Of a stretch of DNA of 64,000 bases, positions 33,301 to 44,700 are shown one piece after another. The notes under the pieces were generated by a model. That model did no database searches, was not told the DNA's origin, and worked only from the letters and a program-made list of their open reading frames with translations. Position numbers and translations under genes: made by a program. The DNA comes from Bursaphelenchus xylophilus (lineage: Eukaryota > Nematoda > Chromadorea > Rhabditida > Aphelenchoididae), in the NCBI GenBank assembly GCA_904066235.2, contig CAJFCV020000002.1:7130001-7194000 (forward strand). Direction: 5' to 3'. Within the stretch, counting starts at the first letter, position 1, and each line of letters starts with the position of its first letter.

Positions 33301-33679
33301 CGATAACCCGATTATAGAAAACCACAAACAATTTGATCCGTGAAAGTTCGGATTTTTGTAACAAAAAATAAAATTTGTGTAAGACTTGACAACGAAGTCA
33401 AGTGTTTTCGCTGTTTCCAAAAATTCTGTCGACTAACGCGTCATGACGACGTCGTTATAGATATTATTTTTATCTCACTGTTTCTTATATTTGCATACAT
33501 TGTAATTGTAATTACAAACATTCTCAAATTCTTAAAGTCCGTAATTATATCCATTTTTTTCCATCAGATTATCGTCATTTTCTTTTGTCATAGTGACTAA
33601 TTTTATATACGATACGGAACCTTTACAGATTTTTTTTTGGTTTCCCAATTCATCAGCTCTTGCTACTTGTTAGAAGAAT
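33301..33679. promoter_or_regulatory. Divergent promoter region, mrps-22 / rpb-5
   Basis: 379 nt between two start codons, very AT-rich from 33450 onward. No specific motif seen. Confidence 0.4.
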
Positions 33680-34430
33680 ATGTCTGTTAACGATGAACAA
33701 GTTTGTTATACGTTGTGGAGAGTTCGTCGTACTGTTTTACAGGTAATTATATGATTTCTTATTGTCACTCGGTTATTTAGATGTGCCATGATCGCGGATA
33801 TTTGGTGACCCAAGAAGAATTGGAGCAGACGTTGGATCAGTTCAAGGAATTTTTTGGTGACAGACCTTCCGAAGGTAACCCTTCTCGGAGTTCCTTGACT
33901 TTATTGGTGGCTCATAACGACGATCCCACAGGTAAGATTAAAATTTATTTTAGGTATTATTTTAGATCAAATGTACGTTTTCTTCCCGGAAGATCCCAAG
34001 ATTGGTATCAAGACAATCAAAGCGTTCTGTCAGCAGATGCAGGAACAAAATATCACCAGGGCGATCATTGTCGTTCAAGGCGGAATGACCCCTTCTTCCA
34101 AACAGGCCGTTAATGACATGATGCCCAAATATCAACTGGAGGTATTTTTGGAGGCCGAATTGATGGTTAATATCACTGAGCATGAACTGGTGCCCGAACA
34201 TGTGGTCATGACACAAGACGAAAAGGCTGAATTGCTCGCCAGATAGTAAGCTTTGAGTCTTTTCTAATATTGTGACCTGTTTTAGCAAGCTGAAAGATAC
34301 CCAGCTGCCGAGAATTCAGTTGAGTGATCCAGTTTCCCGTTACTTCGGATTGAAGAGAGGCCAAGTTGTGAAGATTATCCGGCCTTCCGAGACTGCTGGG
34401 CGTTACATTACCTACAGAATCGTCGTTTAA
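33680..34430 (+). CDS. rpb-5: RNA polymerase subunit RPB5 (shared by Pol I, II, III)
   Basis: Four exons starting [19 protein letters not shown] and ending [10 protein letters not shown], about 210 aa, the usual RPB5 length. The N-terminal jaw domain contains [18 protein letters not shown], and the conserved C-terminal assembly domain contains [10 protein letters not shown], then [20 protein letters not shown] and [19 protein letters not shown]. All are near-identical to animal RPB5. It is the common subunit in the lower jaw of the nuclear RNA polymerases. Introns are short and the gene looks ordinary. Confidence 0.96.
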
Positions 34431-34581
34431 TCCTCGTATCTCACTTCGCATCTCTTTAATTTGTTTTCGATCTGACACAAGATTAAAAGTAATTTCATTT
34501 TTATTTATTTTTCACGGAAGTATGTTAAACAGAGAGCGCATGCGACAACGGAGCATTAGTTTGGCCTTCCTCCATGTAAGT

Positions 34582-35252
34582 TTATCGTTTTTCAGCAAAC
34601 TTTTTGGTATATTCAATGGCCCTCTGCATAAAGACGGGTTCGTTGGAAGCAAGAAGGTCTGCGATATCAGCTCGGAGGGGGCGATTCGAATCCAAATCCA
34701 GGATCGTTTGGGATGCTCGAATTAAAACTGAATAAAAATTTGGTTACTCTTTCTGTGATGTACCTACCATCTCTGATGGTCATAGTTGGCTTCCATTCTT
34801 CTGACTTTAGACCGGGGATACTCATATTTCCTGCCTCGTCGACATTGGGATGCATGATCTTAGTCATGAAGTTGATAGAAGGGGGTTTGAATGGGTAATT
34901 GAAAGGAAGGAGCACCGAAAGACGGAAAGAACCACTGTTGAAGGGGGGAAGTTCCTGGTATACGGTCAGGAAACTATAAAACGTAAGCTTACTGGATTGA
35001 AACAAAAGGACCAATTTCGGTTTTTATCATCCGCCGACAGGAATTTGAACATCGGGACACTGTTCTTGGTCATCCAGAGTAATTCCTGAGATGATTAGCG
35101 ATCAGCATTTTACTGTATATATTGACGGAAAAACGTAGAGTACACATTATTACTCTTACAGATTCATAACGCATTTTGCAAACTTCTGCCATTTCCCCAT
35201 CCAATTTCACGTCAACTTCCTTCTTTTTGTTATCGGGCTTCACGGCCAACAT
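34582..35252 (-). CDS. UBE2L3-like E2 fold with Ser in place of the catalytic Cys
   Basis: Four exons (35160-35252, then one ending with the codon before a 38-nt intron near 34987, one ending in MTIRD, and the last at 34582-34727) give 172 aa. The UBC fold follows the UBE2L3/UBC-18 subfamily: LPPFNSGSFRLSVLLPFNYP, the HPN motif at 97-99, S-E-E-W-K-P-T, LRADIADLL and the C-terminal TKKFAEKR. The position that is the catalytic Cys in UBE2L3 (V-C-L-P) is Ser here: M-S-I-P, Ser107, codon AGT at 34820-34822. The N-terminus is longer than UBE2L3 by about 15 residues. Without the Cys it cannot form a normal thioester, so it may act as a pseudo-E2 (UEV-like binding or regulatory role). It starts 143 nt after tmem-138. 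Confidence 0.78.
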
Positions 35253-35395
35253 GATTTCCGAACGAATAATTGAAATGATTTTAGCTCCGCACCGTTCTCC
35301 CAACCCATCCTTCAAATGCGAAACTCTCCAAACTCTCCATTTTGTGCATGGCTATTCGATATTTAAGCATTTTGGAGTATGTTCTGGGGATGCGT

Positions 35396-35988
35396 TCAGA
35401 ACCTCTCACGTATCTGCTCCCGTAGCCATTCAGAATCTTTGTGGTAGATGGGATTGCTCAGCCACAAGGAGGAGCGTTTATAACAGAAATAATACACAAC
35501 TGATACTGTAATTATTAACAAAGTCTCATTTTGATTTGTGTTATCTTACATGTTCTTTGGGTGAGATAAACCGCGTGCAAATGTGTGGGCCAAGTGTACT
35601 TTTTAACATTCCATCGATCTTTCTGAGAGCACATAATTAAATTCTACTACCCTTACCAAGCTCAAAACATGTAGGACAATAGATGAGACCAAATAACAAC
35701 TGGAAATAAGCAATGTGAACCAAAACTCTTTTGCCAAAACTTCGATGAGACCGGCTCGAAATACGAAGGTCGAAGAAAACGTTATCAGTAACACGATTAC
35801 CCCCATTACCAGAAATATATCTTGGAGTCTGAAACGAGCACATCCTTGTATCTTCACGCAACTCACATAAAAATCATTAATTGGGCTGTGTTCTTATCAT
35901 AGGCGATAGTTGCCGCACAATTAAACGAAATGTCCGTCAGAATAATAATCATATGCAGGGGCATCACTAGGTTGTATTTTGTAGTCAT
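35396..35988 (-). CDS. tmem-138: TMEM138 ciliary membrane protein
   Basis: A four-TM protein of the ciliary transition zone region. Exons were followed by frame: MTTKYNLVMPLHMIIILTDI, then a join into LQDIFLVMGVIVLLITFSS, FVFRAGLIEVL, LKDRWNVKKY and a final exon ending WLREQIRERF. Human TMEM138 has the same order: NYSLVLSLQFLLL, IIQDIAVLFNIIIIF, NTFVFQAGLVNLL, and a C-terminus with YKRTA and LWLRKEFMQVRR. Length (about 160 aa) agrees with the 162 of human. The E2-like gene follows 143 nt downstream on the same strand, a spacing that fits an operon. Confidence 0.85.
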
Positions 35989-36197
35989 TTTGCTGTGTTC
36001 CCCCACAACAATGACGCAATCTTGCTTCTAACCGTTTATTTCTTTAAGACAAACTCAAAAACAATTTTGGTTGCCATGACAATGTGGGTTTCGACGCGAA
36101 AACATTTTTTACCGAAAATAAAAAATTGCGCAATATTTGCAATTTCGTCCATACCAACAAAAGTAAATCTTGAAACAAAAGGTAAATCTTTGAAATT

Positions 36198-37358
36198 ATG
36201 TTGTCAGATGACCAAATCACCAAGGAATATGTTAAAAGTGTTGTCAACTCAGTGCAGGTAATATTATTCCGTATATATAAGCAGTTTCTAGAATGAATGC
36301 AAAAAGATGCCTCTTCATGATCCGTCCGAAGGTCCAAACCGAGACCTCGTTGCTCAAAATTTGAATCAAATCAAAAAATTAAAAGGGAATCATGACAAAA
36401 GGACATCTCTGGATCAAGGGTAAATTGTGCATGAGATTAACTTTATTTTTTTAGGACCTCGGATGGTCATGCCGTTTGCCAGGAATTAAGGACAAAAGAA
36501 AAAATATTGAACTCAAAGTTGAAAAAGAGTAAGTAAACAGCTGAGCCGTTTTATATTCTTAGCCTTGGCGAGACTGGAGAAGGTGAAGATGGTAAAAACG
36601 GCGATGATTGAAGAACTGTTCGCTACAGCCGGGGGATTGGATACTAGTTCTTTTATGGATTTTCAAGACAAATACGTTATCAATGAAGAAGAAGTATCCG
36701 CAAAGCTCGAAGAGACGGTTAGCCGGATCGAAGTCAAAGAAAAGGAGGTTGGTCCTTCTAGTATTGTATAGTGATTGTGGTTTACAAGGAACAGCACCAA
36801 ATGCGACGGTCAGATTTTCTTGAAATTTTACAACTACTTCGGACACAAGCCGTATATCGCTTCCTATTTTAGCTCGCGCTTTGCAAAGACATCCTGGATA
36901 TTCAATCATCAACGGTCTTTGCGACCGAGAGAGTACGCGGAAAGCGGTTAGTGGAAAAAACACTTTTCAATTAATTTTCGGCCGTAAAATGTCGGTTTTT
37001 TCTGCAAAGCGCGGAGTTAAGAGTTTCGCATGTCTTGGAAAAAATTACTTTAAATTTATCCCAAGTTTCATCAAAATCTAAACGTCGCATTTGGGAATAA
37101 TTCCCCGTTTAGTTTGAAAGAGCCATGCAAGGAGTAAGAAAGGATTACAACATGTACGTCGAAGTCAAGAAGAAGATTGAAGGTTTACCTGAAATTGGTG
37201 AGATGTGTTTGCATTTATGTTATCGTTCAGGTGATCTCACTACCGGAATTAAGACGCTCGAGGAGAAGATTCGAAAGTTCGATGTGAATGGAGATTGGAC
37301 GACTGATACTCTGATTAGCGACCATGGTGACATGAATGCTTCCCATTATGTCGAATAA
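36198..37358 (+). CDS. Unrecognised coiled-coil protein
   Basis: About six exons from ATG 36198 (MLSDDQITKEYVKSVVNSVQ) to TAA 37356-37358 give roughly 230 aa. Nearly all of it is predicted alpha-helical and charged. Two heptad-rich stretches occur, one around KEKILNSKLKKTLARLEKVK and one around AKLEETVSRIEVKEKE, and the C-terminus ends DGDMNASHYVE-like acidic sequence after VNGDWTTDTL. There is no signal peptide, membrane segment or zinc motif. It could be a subunit of a coiled-coil complex (kinetochore, BLOC/BORC or similar), but I do not recognise the family. Its fourth intron carries repeat copy D. Confidence is in the gene structure only. Confidence 0.65.
36797..37110 (+). repeat. Dispersed intronic repeat family, copy D
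   Basis: The best copy for the ends: left CACCAAATGCGACGGTCAGA and right AAACGTCGCATTTGGGAATA form imperfect inverted repeats of about 28 nt, and both continue as AGATTTT/AAAATCT. It shares TTTTCTGCAAAGCGCGG with copies A and C and TTTATCCCAAGTTTCATCAA with copy B. Confidence 0.65.
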
Positions 37359-37946
37359 TTTTCTTTGTCAGGTTATTTTTTGATTACTTTGTTGTTGATG
37401 TTTACCGTATGTGTATTTTGTTCTTGTTACTGTTTTGTTAGTTTGTTAATAAAGAGCTTTTTGCAAGTATTTTCTTATTCATGTGATCTTTATTCAAAGT
37501 TGAAGAGGGAGTGGTCGGAGCAACGGAAGCGTTCCTGGTTTTGAGGTTATGACTGGAGGGTCGGCTTTATGCTGTTCAATGTAATTTCTGTTGGTTATCA
37601 GGCTAATTGCGTATAAATAGCGCGTATTTAACAGCTTCTGACTAGAGTAGTGTACTTTTTGTAGCAGGTCAAACTTACAATGTTCGTAGTAGACGCATAA
37701 TGACTATTTTTTAGAGTAAACATGTTTAAGAGTACTGCAAAGGTTTCAAATACTCTGCACTTTTCTTGTGTGATGTTCAAAAGATTACTTTTCTCTTTTA
37801 TCGGTGTTTTACGACTTGTATGATAACATTGTTTCTTCCGACTAGTCATTTTTTTAATTGGCAATCTCTTATGTTGTTTAAGAGGATTATAATGTTAAAA
37901 AACGATGGTTTTAGATTATCAATTTTAATACTGTTAGTTACAGAGA
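37359..37946. other. Intergenic, coiled-coil gene to first amino-acid transporter
   Basis: AT-rich spacer between two plus-strand genes. AATAAAGAGC follows the upstream stop by about 90 nt and probably marks its 3' end. The transporter's promoter should lie in the rest. No gene seen. Confidence 0.4.
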
Positions 37947-39715
37947 ATGAAGGGTAATGATAATAAATTGAGTCCATTCGAGGCGTTCGCGTATTGTTTC
38001 GGAGACATTATCGGCTCGGGAATATTCGTCTCTCCCTGGTCAATTATGAAACATTCTGGGTCCATTGGTCTCTCATTTATCATATGGATTGTTGGGGCCT
38101 TCATTGCCATAATCGGGGCCTTGGTTTATGTTGAATTGGGCACCAAGATCAGGAAATCTGGATGTGATTTTGCCTATCTTACACATGGCGGATGGTGAGT
38201 GACCTTGAAATTAATAAGATCAAACTATCCCTGATTTGTCACTTGTAACAACATGATGTTTGCAGGGAGCCAGCAGCCGTTCCATTTTTATATGTTAGTT
38301 GTTTGCTGATATACCCAACCATTCTGGCCATCCAGACAATTGCCTTTGGCGGTTACATTGTGTCTGGCTTGTCCAGTATCTTCTACTTTGACGACGATGA
38401 AGTTTATATTTTGAGACACCTTATTGGGTTCTTGGCATTGTGTGAGTACTATGATTTCTAAAATACCGATTTAATTGAGTCGTTCTTGTCTTTGTGAACA
38501 TGTTTTCTCTTCGAAGTTTCGCGGGAAAACTTCAAATAGCAGTAACTGCGTCGAAATTGGCAGTAATCTCAATTATTTTACTGGTCGGGTTCTATTATTT
38601 GATATTCAAAGGTATGTCTGGGAGGAAATTTAACGATCTAGATGACAGATGGTTCCAAACATTTTGAAAATTCATTTGATGGGACAACAAAGGACCCTGG
38701 AGGTATTGCTCTCGCACTCTATGCTAGTCTTTATGCCTACAATGGATGGGATATTTTGAATTTTGGAACGGACGAAGTCGAGAATCCGAGAAAGTAAGAC
38801 CTTGCAAATTGTCGTGCAAAGTGCTGTAATTGATTCCTACTGTTTCTTTAAAGGAGTTTGCCGATTGCTGGACTGGGCAGTATTATTAGTGCAGCTGTTT
38901 TGTATGTGGGCATTAATGTGGCTTACATGTCCGTGCTGACTAAAGAAGAATTCTTGATTGGGGATACGGTAGCAGTGGTAGGTCGAAAGAGATAAAAATA
39001 AATGTCTTTAGCAATTTGCTCGTCGCTCCATGGGCGATTTCAGTTACGTAGTTCCATTTTTGATCGGAGTTTTATTACTGGGAAATCTGAATACTACGAT
39101 CTTCGGATGCAGCCGATATGTACTTGCTGGTGCCAGGAATGGATACTTCCCATCGTATTTGAAGACCCTGAATCCGGAATCGATGAGTCCAAGGGCTGCT
39201 GTTCTGGCTGAGGTGATCTTTCGCTTACAGTACTAGTAATGTTATGACTGCCTGAAGGTAATTTACTTTTTTAGTTGGTGGTAGCCATCATAATATCATT
39301 TATTGGTGATCTGGAGCATCTACTTGGGATCATGACCTTTGCCATGTGGACACAACGAGCAATCGTCCAGATATGTTTACTTTGGATGAGGTATAAGCGA
39401 TTTGAATATCCAAAAGATGCATTCGTTACTCCGATCTTCATGCCCATCTTGTTTTTCGGTATTTCCATTGCTTTGCTTGTTGCTCCAGTTGTTGAGGTAC
39501 GTCGAAAGCATTAATTTTTTACGCGACATTTCTGCTTTCAGAATTATTACGTAGCCATTGCGGGTCCAGTGCTGTTGTTATGCGGCTGCTTTGTATACTT
39601 TATAATCCTCCCGCGGACGCATAAGGTGATCTTCCAGAAGATGGACTACTACCTAGTCGTATTGTCTCAACTTTTGTTGAATGTTGATATTGTTGAAGAT
39701 GAAAAATTAGAATAA
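37947..39715 (+). CDS. SLC7/LAT-type amino-acid transporter (aat family), first of a pair
   Basis: An APC-superfamily exchanger light chain with 12 TM helices expected. The first exon reads MKGNDNKLSPFEAFAYCFGD, then the unwound TM1 motif IIGSGIFVSP, which binds the substrate backbone. Further helices and a Y-V-L-A-G-A-R-N-G-Y-F-P segment after TM8 (the conserved S/C-R-x-x-x-A-G-A-R-x-G) follow. The C-terminus is short (VVLSQLLLNVDIVEDEKLE). Introns are short, though one exon join around 38.45-38.6 kb is uncertain. The canonical G-G-x-Y-A-Y before TM3 is S-G-C-D-F-A-Y here. It may pair with a 4F2hc-type heavy chain. A tandem paralogue follows 320 nt downstream. Confidence 0.82.
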
Positions 39716-40035
39716 AAACATTTTTCGGAGACATAAAGTTTTTTGTTATCTTTTGATGGGTTAAAATTATGAGACCCAAAATGCAGGAAACGGAAGCCAT
39801 AAACAGAAAGTATGGAGCTTTATAAAGGATAGGTTAAATAAAGGATAGTTAGCTTATCTATTAAAAATTCCATCATGAGCTACTCTGGGGATATCACCGA
39901 GACCAAAAAACATGCGTTGATACATCTCGTCTATCACCAGTTGCTTTATAAAAGGCAAAGGGAACCCGAGGGCTCGATTTAAAAGCGTTGGATCGCTTTT
40001 CTACCCCCTTATTCTGCAATTATAATATATTTAAA
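39716..40035. other. Spacer between the two transporter genes
   Basis: 320 nt, AT-rich. AATAAA overlaps the upstream stop. The second gene's promoter must lie here unless the two are co-transcribed. Confidence 0.4.
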
Positions 40036-41746
40036 ATGGCCGAATCTTCAAATAAACTTGGCCTTTGGGGTTCCTGTGCTTACTGTATGGGAGGAATGAT
40101 CGGATCAGGCATTTTCCTGTCTTCTTCCTCCATCCTCAAGTTCTGTGGCTCTTACGGGATCTCTCTAATTGTTTGGGCGTTAGCCGGATTGATTACTGTA
40201 ATGGCGGCGTTGGTTTATTTGGAAATGGGAACTTCAATACCCGTGAATGGAGGTGGCTATGCTTATTTGACAAGGGCTGGATGGTAAGGAGAGGTCTGCC
40301 TTAATCTTATAGTACATTCTTTTTAAAAGTGCCGTGTTTCAGGCATCCCCTGGCATCTTCCTTTTTCTGGCTGGGTACCTTCTTCACATATCCCTCAACC
40401 TTGGCCGCTTTGAGCGTGGGCGTGGCCGAGAACGTGGCCAAGGGGCTTAAAATCCTATTAGAATACGATGACTTTGTTGAAAATTTACTGCGTATGATCC
40501 TGGCGGTGGGAAGCATTTGCAAGTTTGCCTCTCCATATAGTTTATAATTACAGTATTCGTTTCCTTCTTAAATCTTGGCAAAAGCATCAGATTCCAAGCA
40601 AGTGTAACCTCTGCCAAAATAGTAGTAATTGTTTTGATCGTAATTATTGGGATTGTGTATTTATTCCAAGGGCATACGCAAGTTTTCGATGATTTTATGA
40701 ATGGCTCTGCCAATGATCCGTTGGACATCGTAATGGCTGTTTACATCGGTCTGTTCTCTTATAGTGGATACGAAGTGTTGAATGTGGTGATGGGAGAGAT
40801 ACGAAGACGAGTGCTGTGAGCTTTTAAACAGTTGTTACAGTATTCTCTAGAACAACTTTCATAGCTGGCACCGGAACTGTGCTTGTGGTCATGTTTATTT
40901 ATCTTACGGTTAATGTTTCCTACTTTACGGTTTTAAGCAAAAAAGAAATTTTGGGATCGTCTGCCGTTTCAGTGGTATGTTTGCGTGTTAATTTTAGGAA
41001 TTTTGAAGGCATTCTTCGATGAATCTCTCCATTTTATTGGAAAATATGTGCCTTTTATTGTCAGTTTCCTACTTCTGAGTAACTTGAATATGGTAATTTT
41101 TGGAGCTGGACGGTAAGAATATTATCCTCTTGAAGTGCTCTTTAATTAAGGTTCATGGCAACTGGAGCCAAGAATAAAGTTATGCCGGCTGTTATCGGCT
41201 ACACCCATAAGGCCTCAGGCAGTCCTCGCTTGGCTATTTTAATCCAGATGTTGATATCTATTGGACTCAGTTTTGTTAGCGAGCTCTCCACGTTGATCTC
41301 GTACATGTCTTTTGCTGAAGTGTTGGACAGATTCATCGTGCTCTCAGCTTTTTTGTACATGAGATATCACCAGTTTAAATTTGCGGAAGATGCCTTCCGT
41401 AATCCCATTCTCATCATCGTTATCTACCTTGCAATTTGTGGTGGATTGATTTGTTTACCAATCTACAGAGTTGGTCATCCTTTGACTAAAAAAACCAAAC
41501 TTACTTTAGGGACTGACAGCTGCGTTGATCGCCCTTTCAATTGTATCTGCGGGCATCGTTCTGTATTTTACATTATCCTTTATCCGAAGCAAGGGATTAC
41601 TTCCGCAGATATCTCAAAGTAAACAAATAATTTATTTCTCTTTTAAGTAATACTTTTCAGACCACATTCTACTGAAGATATGTTCCACATTAGATATAAG
41701 CGAAAATAAACCTGAGGAATCTAATTATAATGAGATCTCACCGTGA
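40036..41746 (+). CDS. SLC7/LAT-type amino-acid transporter, second of a pair
   Basis: Starts MAESSNKLGLWGSCAYCMGG with TM1 motif MIGSGIFLSS, then TM2-TM3 with VNGGGYAYLTRAGW, closer to the family consensus than its neighbour. Later exons carry the Y-S-G-Y-E-V-L-N-V-V-M-G-E-I segment of TM6 and the A-G-R-F-M-A-T-G-A-K-N region. The last two exons were placed by frame: one helix exon with SIVSAGIVLYFTLSFI, and a final exon ending NYNEISP with TGA at 41744-41746. The stop lies inside the convergent TOE1 coding end, so the two coding sequences overlap by 22 nt. The tandem arrangement and shared order of motifs point to local duplication followed by strong divergence. Confidence 0.8.
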
Positions 41747-44700
41747 TTTAGAGATCGCACTTTTCGAATTAATAAACTCTTCTCTTCGTGATATTGATCA
41801 TTTCTTTTGATATGTTGCTCCGTTCTTATTAACAATGGGTGGTTCGAATGGGAGACCGGGATTCGGCCACAGTAATCCGCCGAGAATTTGTGAGTTGAAT
41901 GGAGATCTTGACGAGAAAAGAAGGCACAGGCAAATCCGGTCATAAAAGCGTCCATCCCAGCACTGTGAGAACCTGCAACAACTTCGACATATATTAAAAA
42001 TGTTAGTCCTTTACCTATCTCGTTAGCTCTCTTTCCATTTCTCCCATGAAGTTCTCCTTTCTGTGGTTTTTTCATTTTTTCATTAATGTCTTCCTGGTCA
42101 TTATCGCTAATTTCTGTTTGTTTTCTCTTAGTTCCTTTTTCTCCTTGCAGAGATTTATATTCTTCCAGATCCAGTACCATTTCAACATCATGATCCAATG
42201 GACATTTATCTCTTTTTTGACAAAATCCGTGATTCTAGAATTAATCTTTAGAAGTAATAGGTCTGACACTTACAGAAAACGAAGGACATACAAACTTCAA
42301 TGTAAGCGGGTCGTATTTCTTATTAATAAAGCATTCTGAAACCTTCGATTCAACGAATGTAGTGTCAACGCCATCAAAAACTTCAAAATTAATTTCAATC
42401 GATATGTCATCGTCCTTCAAGGCCGTTAGATTTTGCCGTTGCGACTTTCGATAAACATATTCGAGGAATGAAACGGAGTATCCCAGCTTGTGTTCGGCAA
42501 TGAACTTAGTATCAATTATTGCGGCGGTGTATTTATCTGAGATTGGGGGTTTATCCGAGGCCTGGAAGAGATCACTGAGATTAGCCAAGAATTCAGAACA
42601 AGTAGGCGGGAGGGGAGAATAGAAGTTGTTGTAGAGAAACATCAGATCAATCAGACCATTGTGGAAGGCAAGAGTCGCGCCTGACTCCAGAATTCGTGTA
42701 AATATTCGATTGGGGATATCATCTATCTAAAATAAGGCAACAAATATACAGTAGCTGCCAAAAAACTGTCAATTTTTTTGTTTTTTGTGTAACTCTGCTC
42801 AACGTGGACGGATTTCAACGAAACAAATACCATTCTGTAGAGAGTTACTGCTGTTATCTAATGGTGTAGCGGTTGGAGCGATTTTACATCTTAGTGTGTA
42901 ACAACTGTCGATGTAAAATTTTTGGAAGGACAAAAAACTGTCAATTTTTCCAAAAAATTTTACCGCTTGCATACGTCGCGGCAAATCATGGGCTTATACA
43001 TTCCGATTTTTAAATAAAGTCCCACTGTACATAATTAACCATCAAAGGGAGCCAAGAAAGTTAATTTAGTAGACCTTTTGGTGGTCCAAAGTTCGATACC
43101 CCAAAACATGACGTTTAAGAAAAAATCGATTTTTTTCTTTGACTTAGCATTAACGCAACGCTTTGCAGTAGAAGCTAGACAACCTACAATTAAAATAGAA
43201 CAATGATTGGGAGCCTAAATGTAAGTCTACGGACCCCACTTGACATTCAAGTTTTTCTGGCAGTAGATGTACCGTGGAACTTCAGCCCGGGTGCTTCCGC
43301 AGACACCTCTAATCGTAGTTCCAAAGCGACAGAAGGCACCCATGTTAACAGTGAACAGTTTAGAACCGCTACCGCGCCAGGCCCGTACTTTGCGCGTAAA
43401 ATAACAAGCTCCTAAATGGAATTTTTGAAGAAAAATTGTTATCTCGATTTTCACTCTCCATAGGATGGAAATAACCCAGCGCAAGGACAAGCAAGATGTT
43501 GTCCCATACATTTACAGCCATTCCTGACATTTCTAACGTAATTTCACTCCCTCTAACGTGTTTCTAAAGTCTTAAGCTGACTTGCAAGTTTCCACAAAAA
43601 ATTTTTTTTGTTAATGACAACGTAACCCTAGGTAATTCTTGTGTGACTTGCATCGCCGTCCTACAAATGCCCATAAAATGCTTCTAGAACATCTGCGATC
43701 ATGTATTGATAAAGCATTAGCAAGTTGTTACAAAGGCGGGGGCAACAAGGCCAAGTCTCTACAGAAACTCGATTACCGGAGAAACTTGAATGTCAAGTGG
43801 GGTCCGTAGACTTACATTTAGGCTCCCAATCATTGTTCTATTTTAATTGTAGGTTGTCTAGCTTCTACTGCAAAGCGTTGCGTTAATGCTAAGTCAAAGA
43901 AAAAAATCGATTTTTTCTTAAACGTCATGTTTTGGGGTATCGAACTTTGGACCACCAAAATGTCTACTAAATTAACTTTCTTGGCTCCCTTTGATGGTTA
44001 ATTATGTACAGTGGGACTTTATTTAAAAATCGGAATGTATAAGCCCATGATTTGCCGCGACGTATGCAAGCGGTAAAATTTTTTTGGAAAAATTGACAGT
44101 TTTTTGTCCTTCCAAAAATTTTACATCGACAGTTGTTACATACTAAGATGTAAAATCGCTCCAACCGCTACACCATTAGATAACAGCAGTAACTCTCTAT
44201 AGAATGGTATTTGTTTCGTTGAAATCCGTCCACGTTGAGCAGAGTTACACAAAAAACAAAAAAATTGACAGTTTTTTGGCAGCTACTGTACGTGCAATCT
44301 TATCCAAAAATTACTCTTTTTCGAAACGAAACTCCATTTGAAATCAGTTGATTGAAATCCAATCCATGATTTACAAGGAACTGAAGGGATAAAGGATCAA
44401 CCGTAAATGGATCCAACTCAAATAGCATAATGTCAAATACAGTAATTTTGTATTTGACCCTCTTATCTTCAACTCCGTCATATTTGAAGACGCTTAATCC
44501 TAACGAAAGGATCGACCTTGTCTCGGCAAGTGTCTTATAGGCCAGATACTTCTCTTCCATCTGAGATTTTGGGTCGATTCTGGGACCAAGGCCAGTAATC
44601 TCCTAGCAATGACAATTACTTTTTAACGTAAAGTGATCTTTGAAGCAAGTGGTAAAGGTGCTTACCAAATCGATGGCAATAAAAGAAGCGTTCTTAATGG

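Noticed and set aside
42799..44164. Open frames in the TOE1-intron element that might be a transposase
   Set aside because: All are short and repeated in mirror form in both arms; no DDE/DDD motif or helix-turn-helix can be seen.
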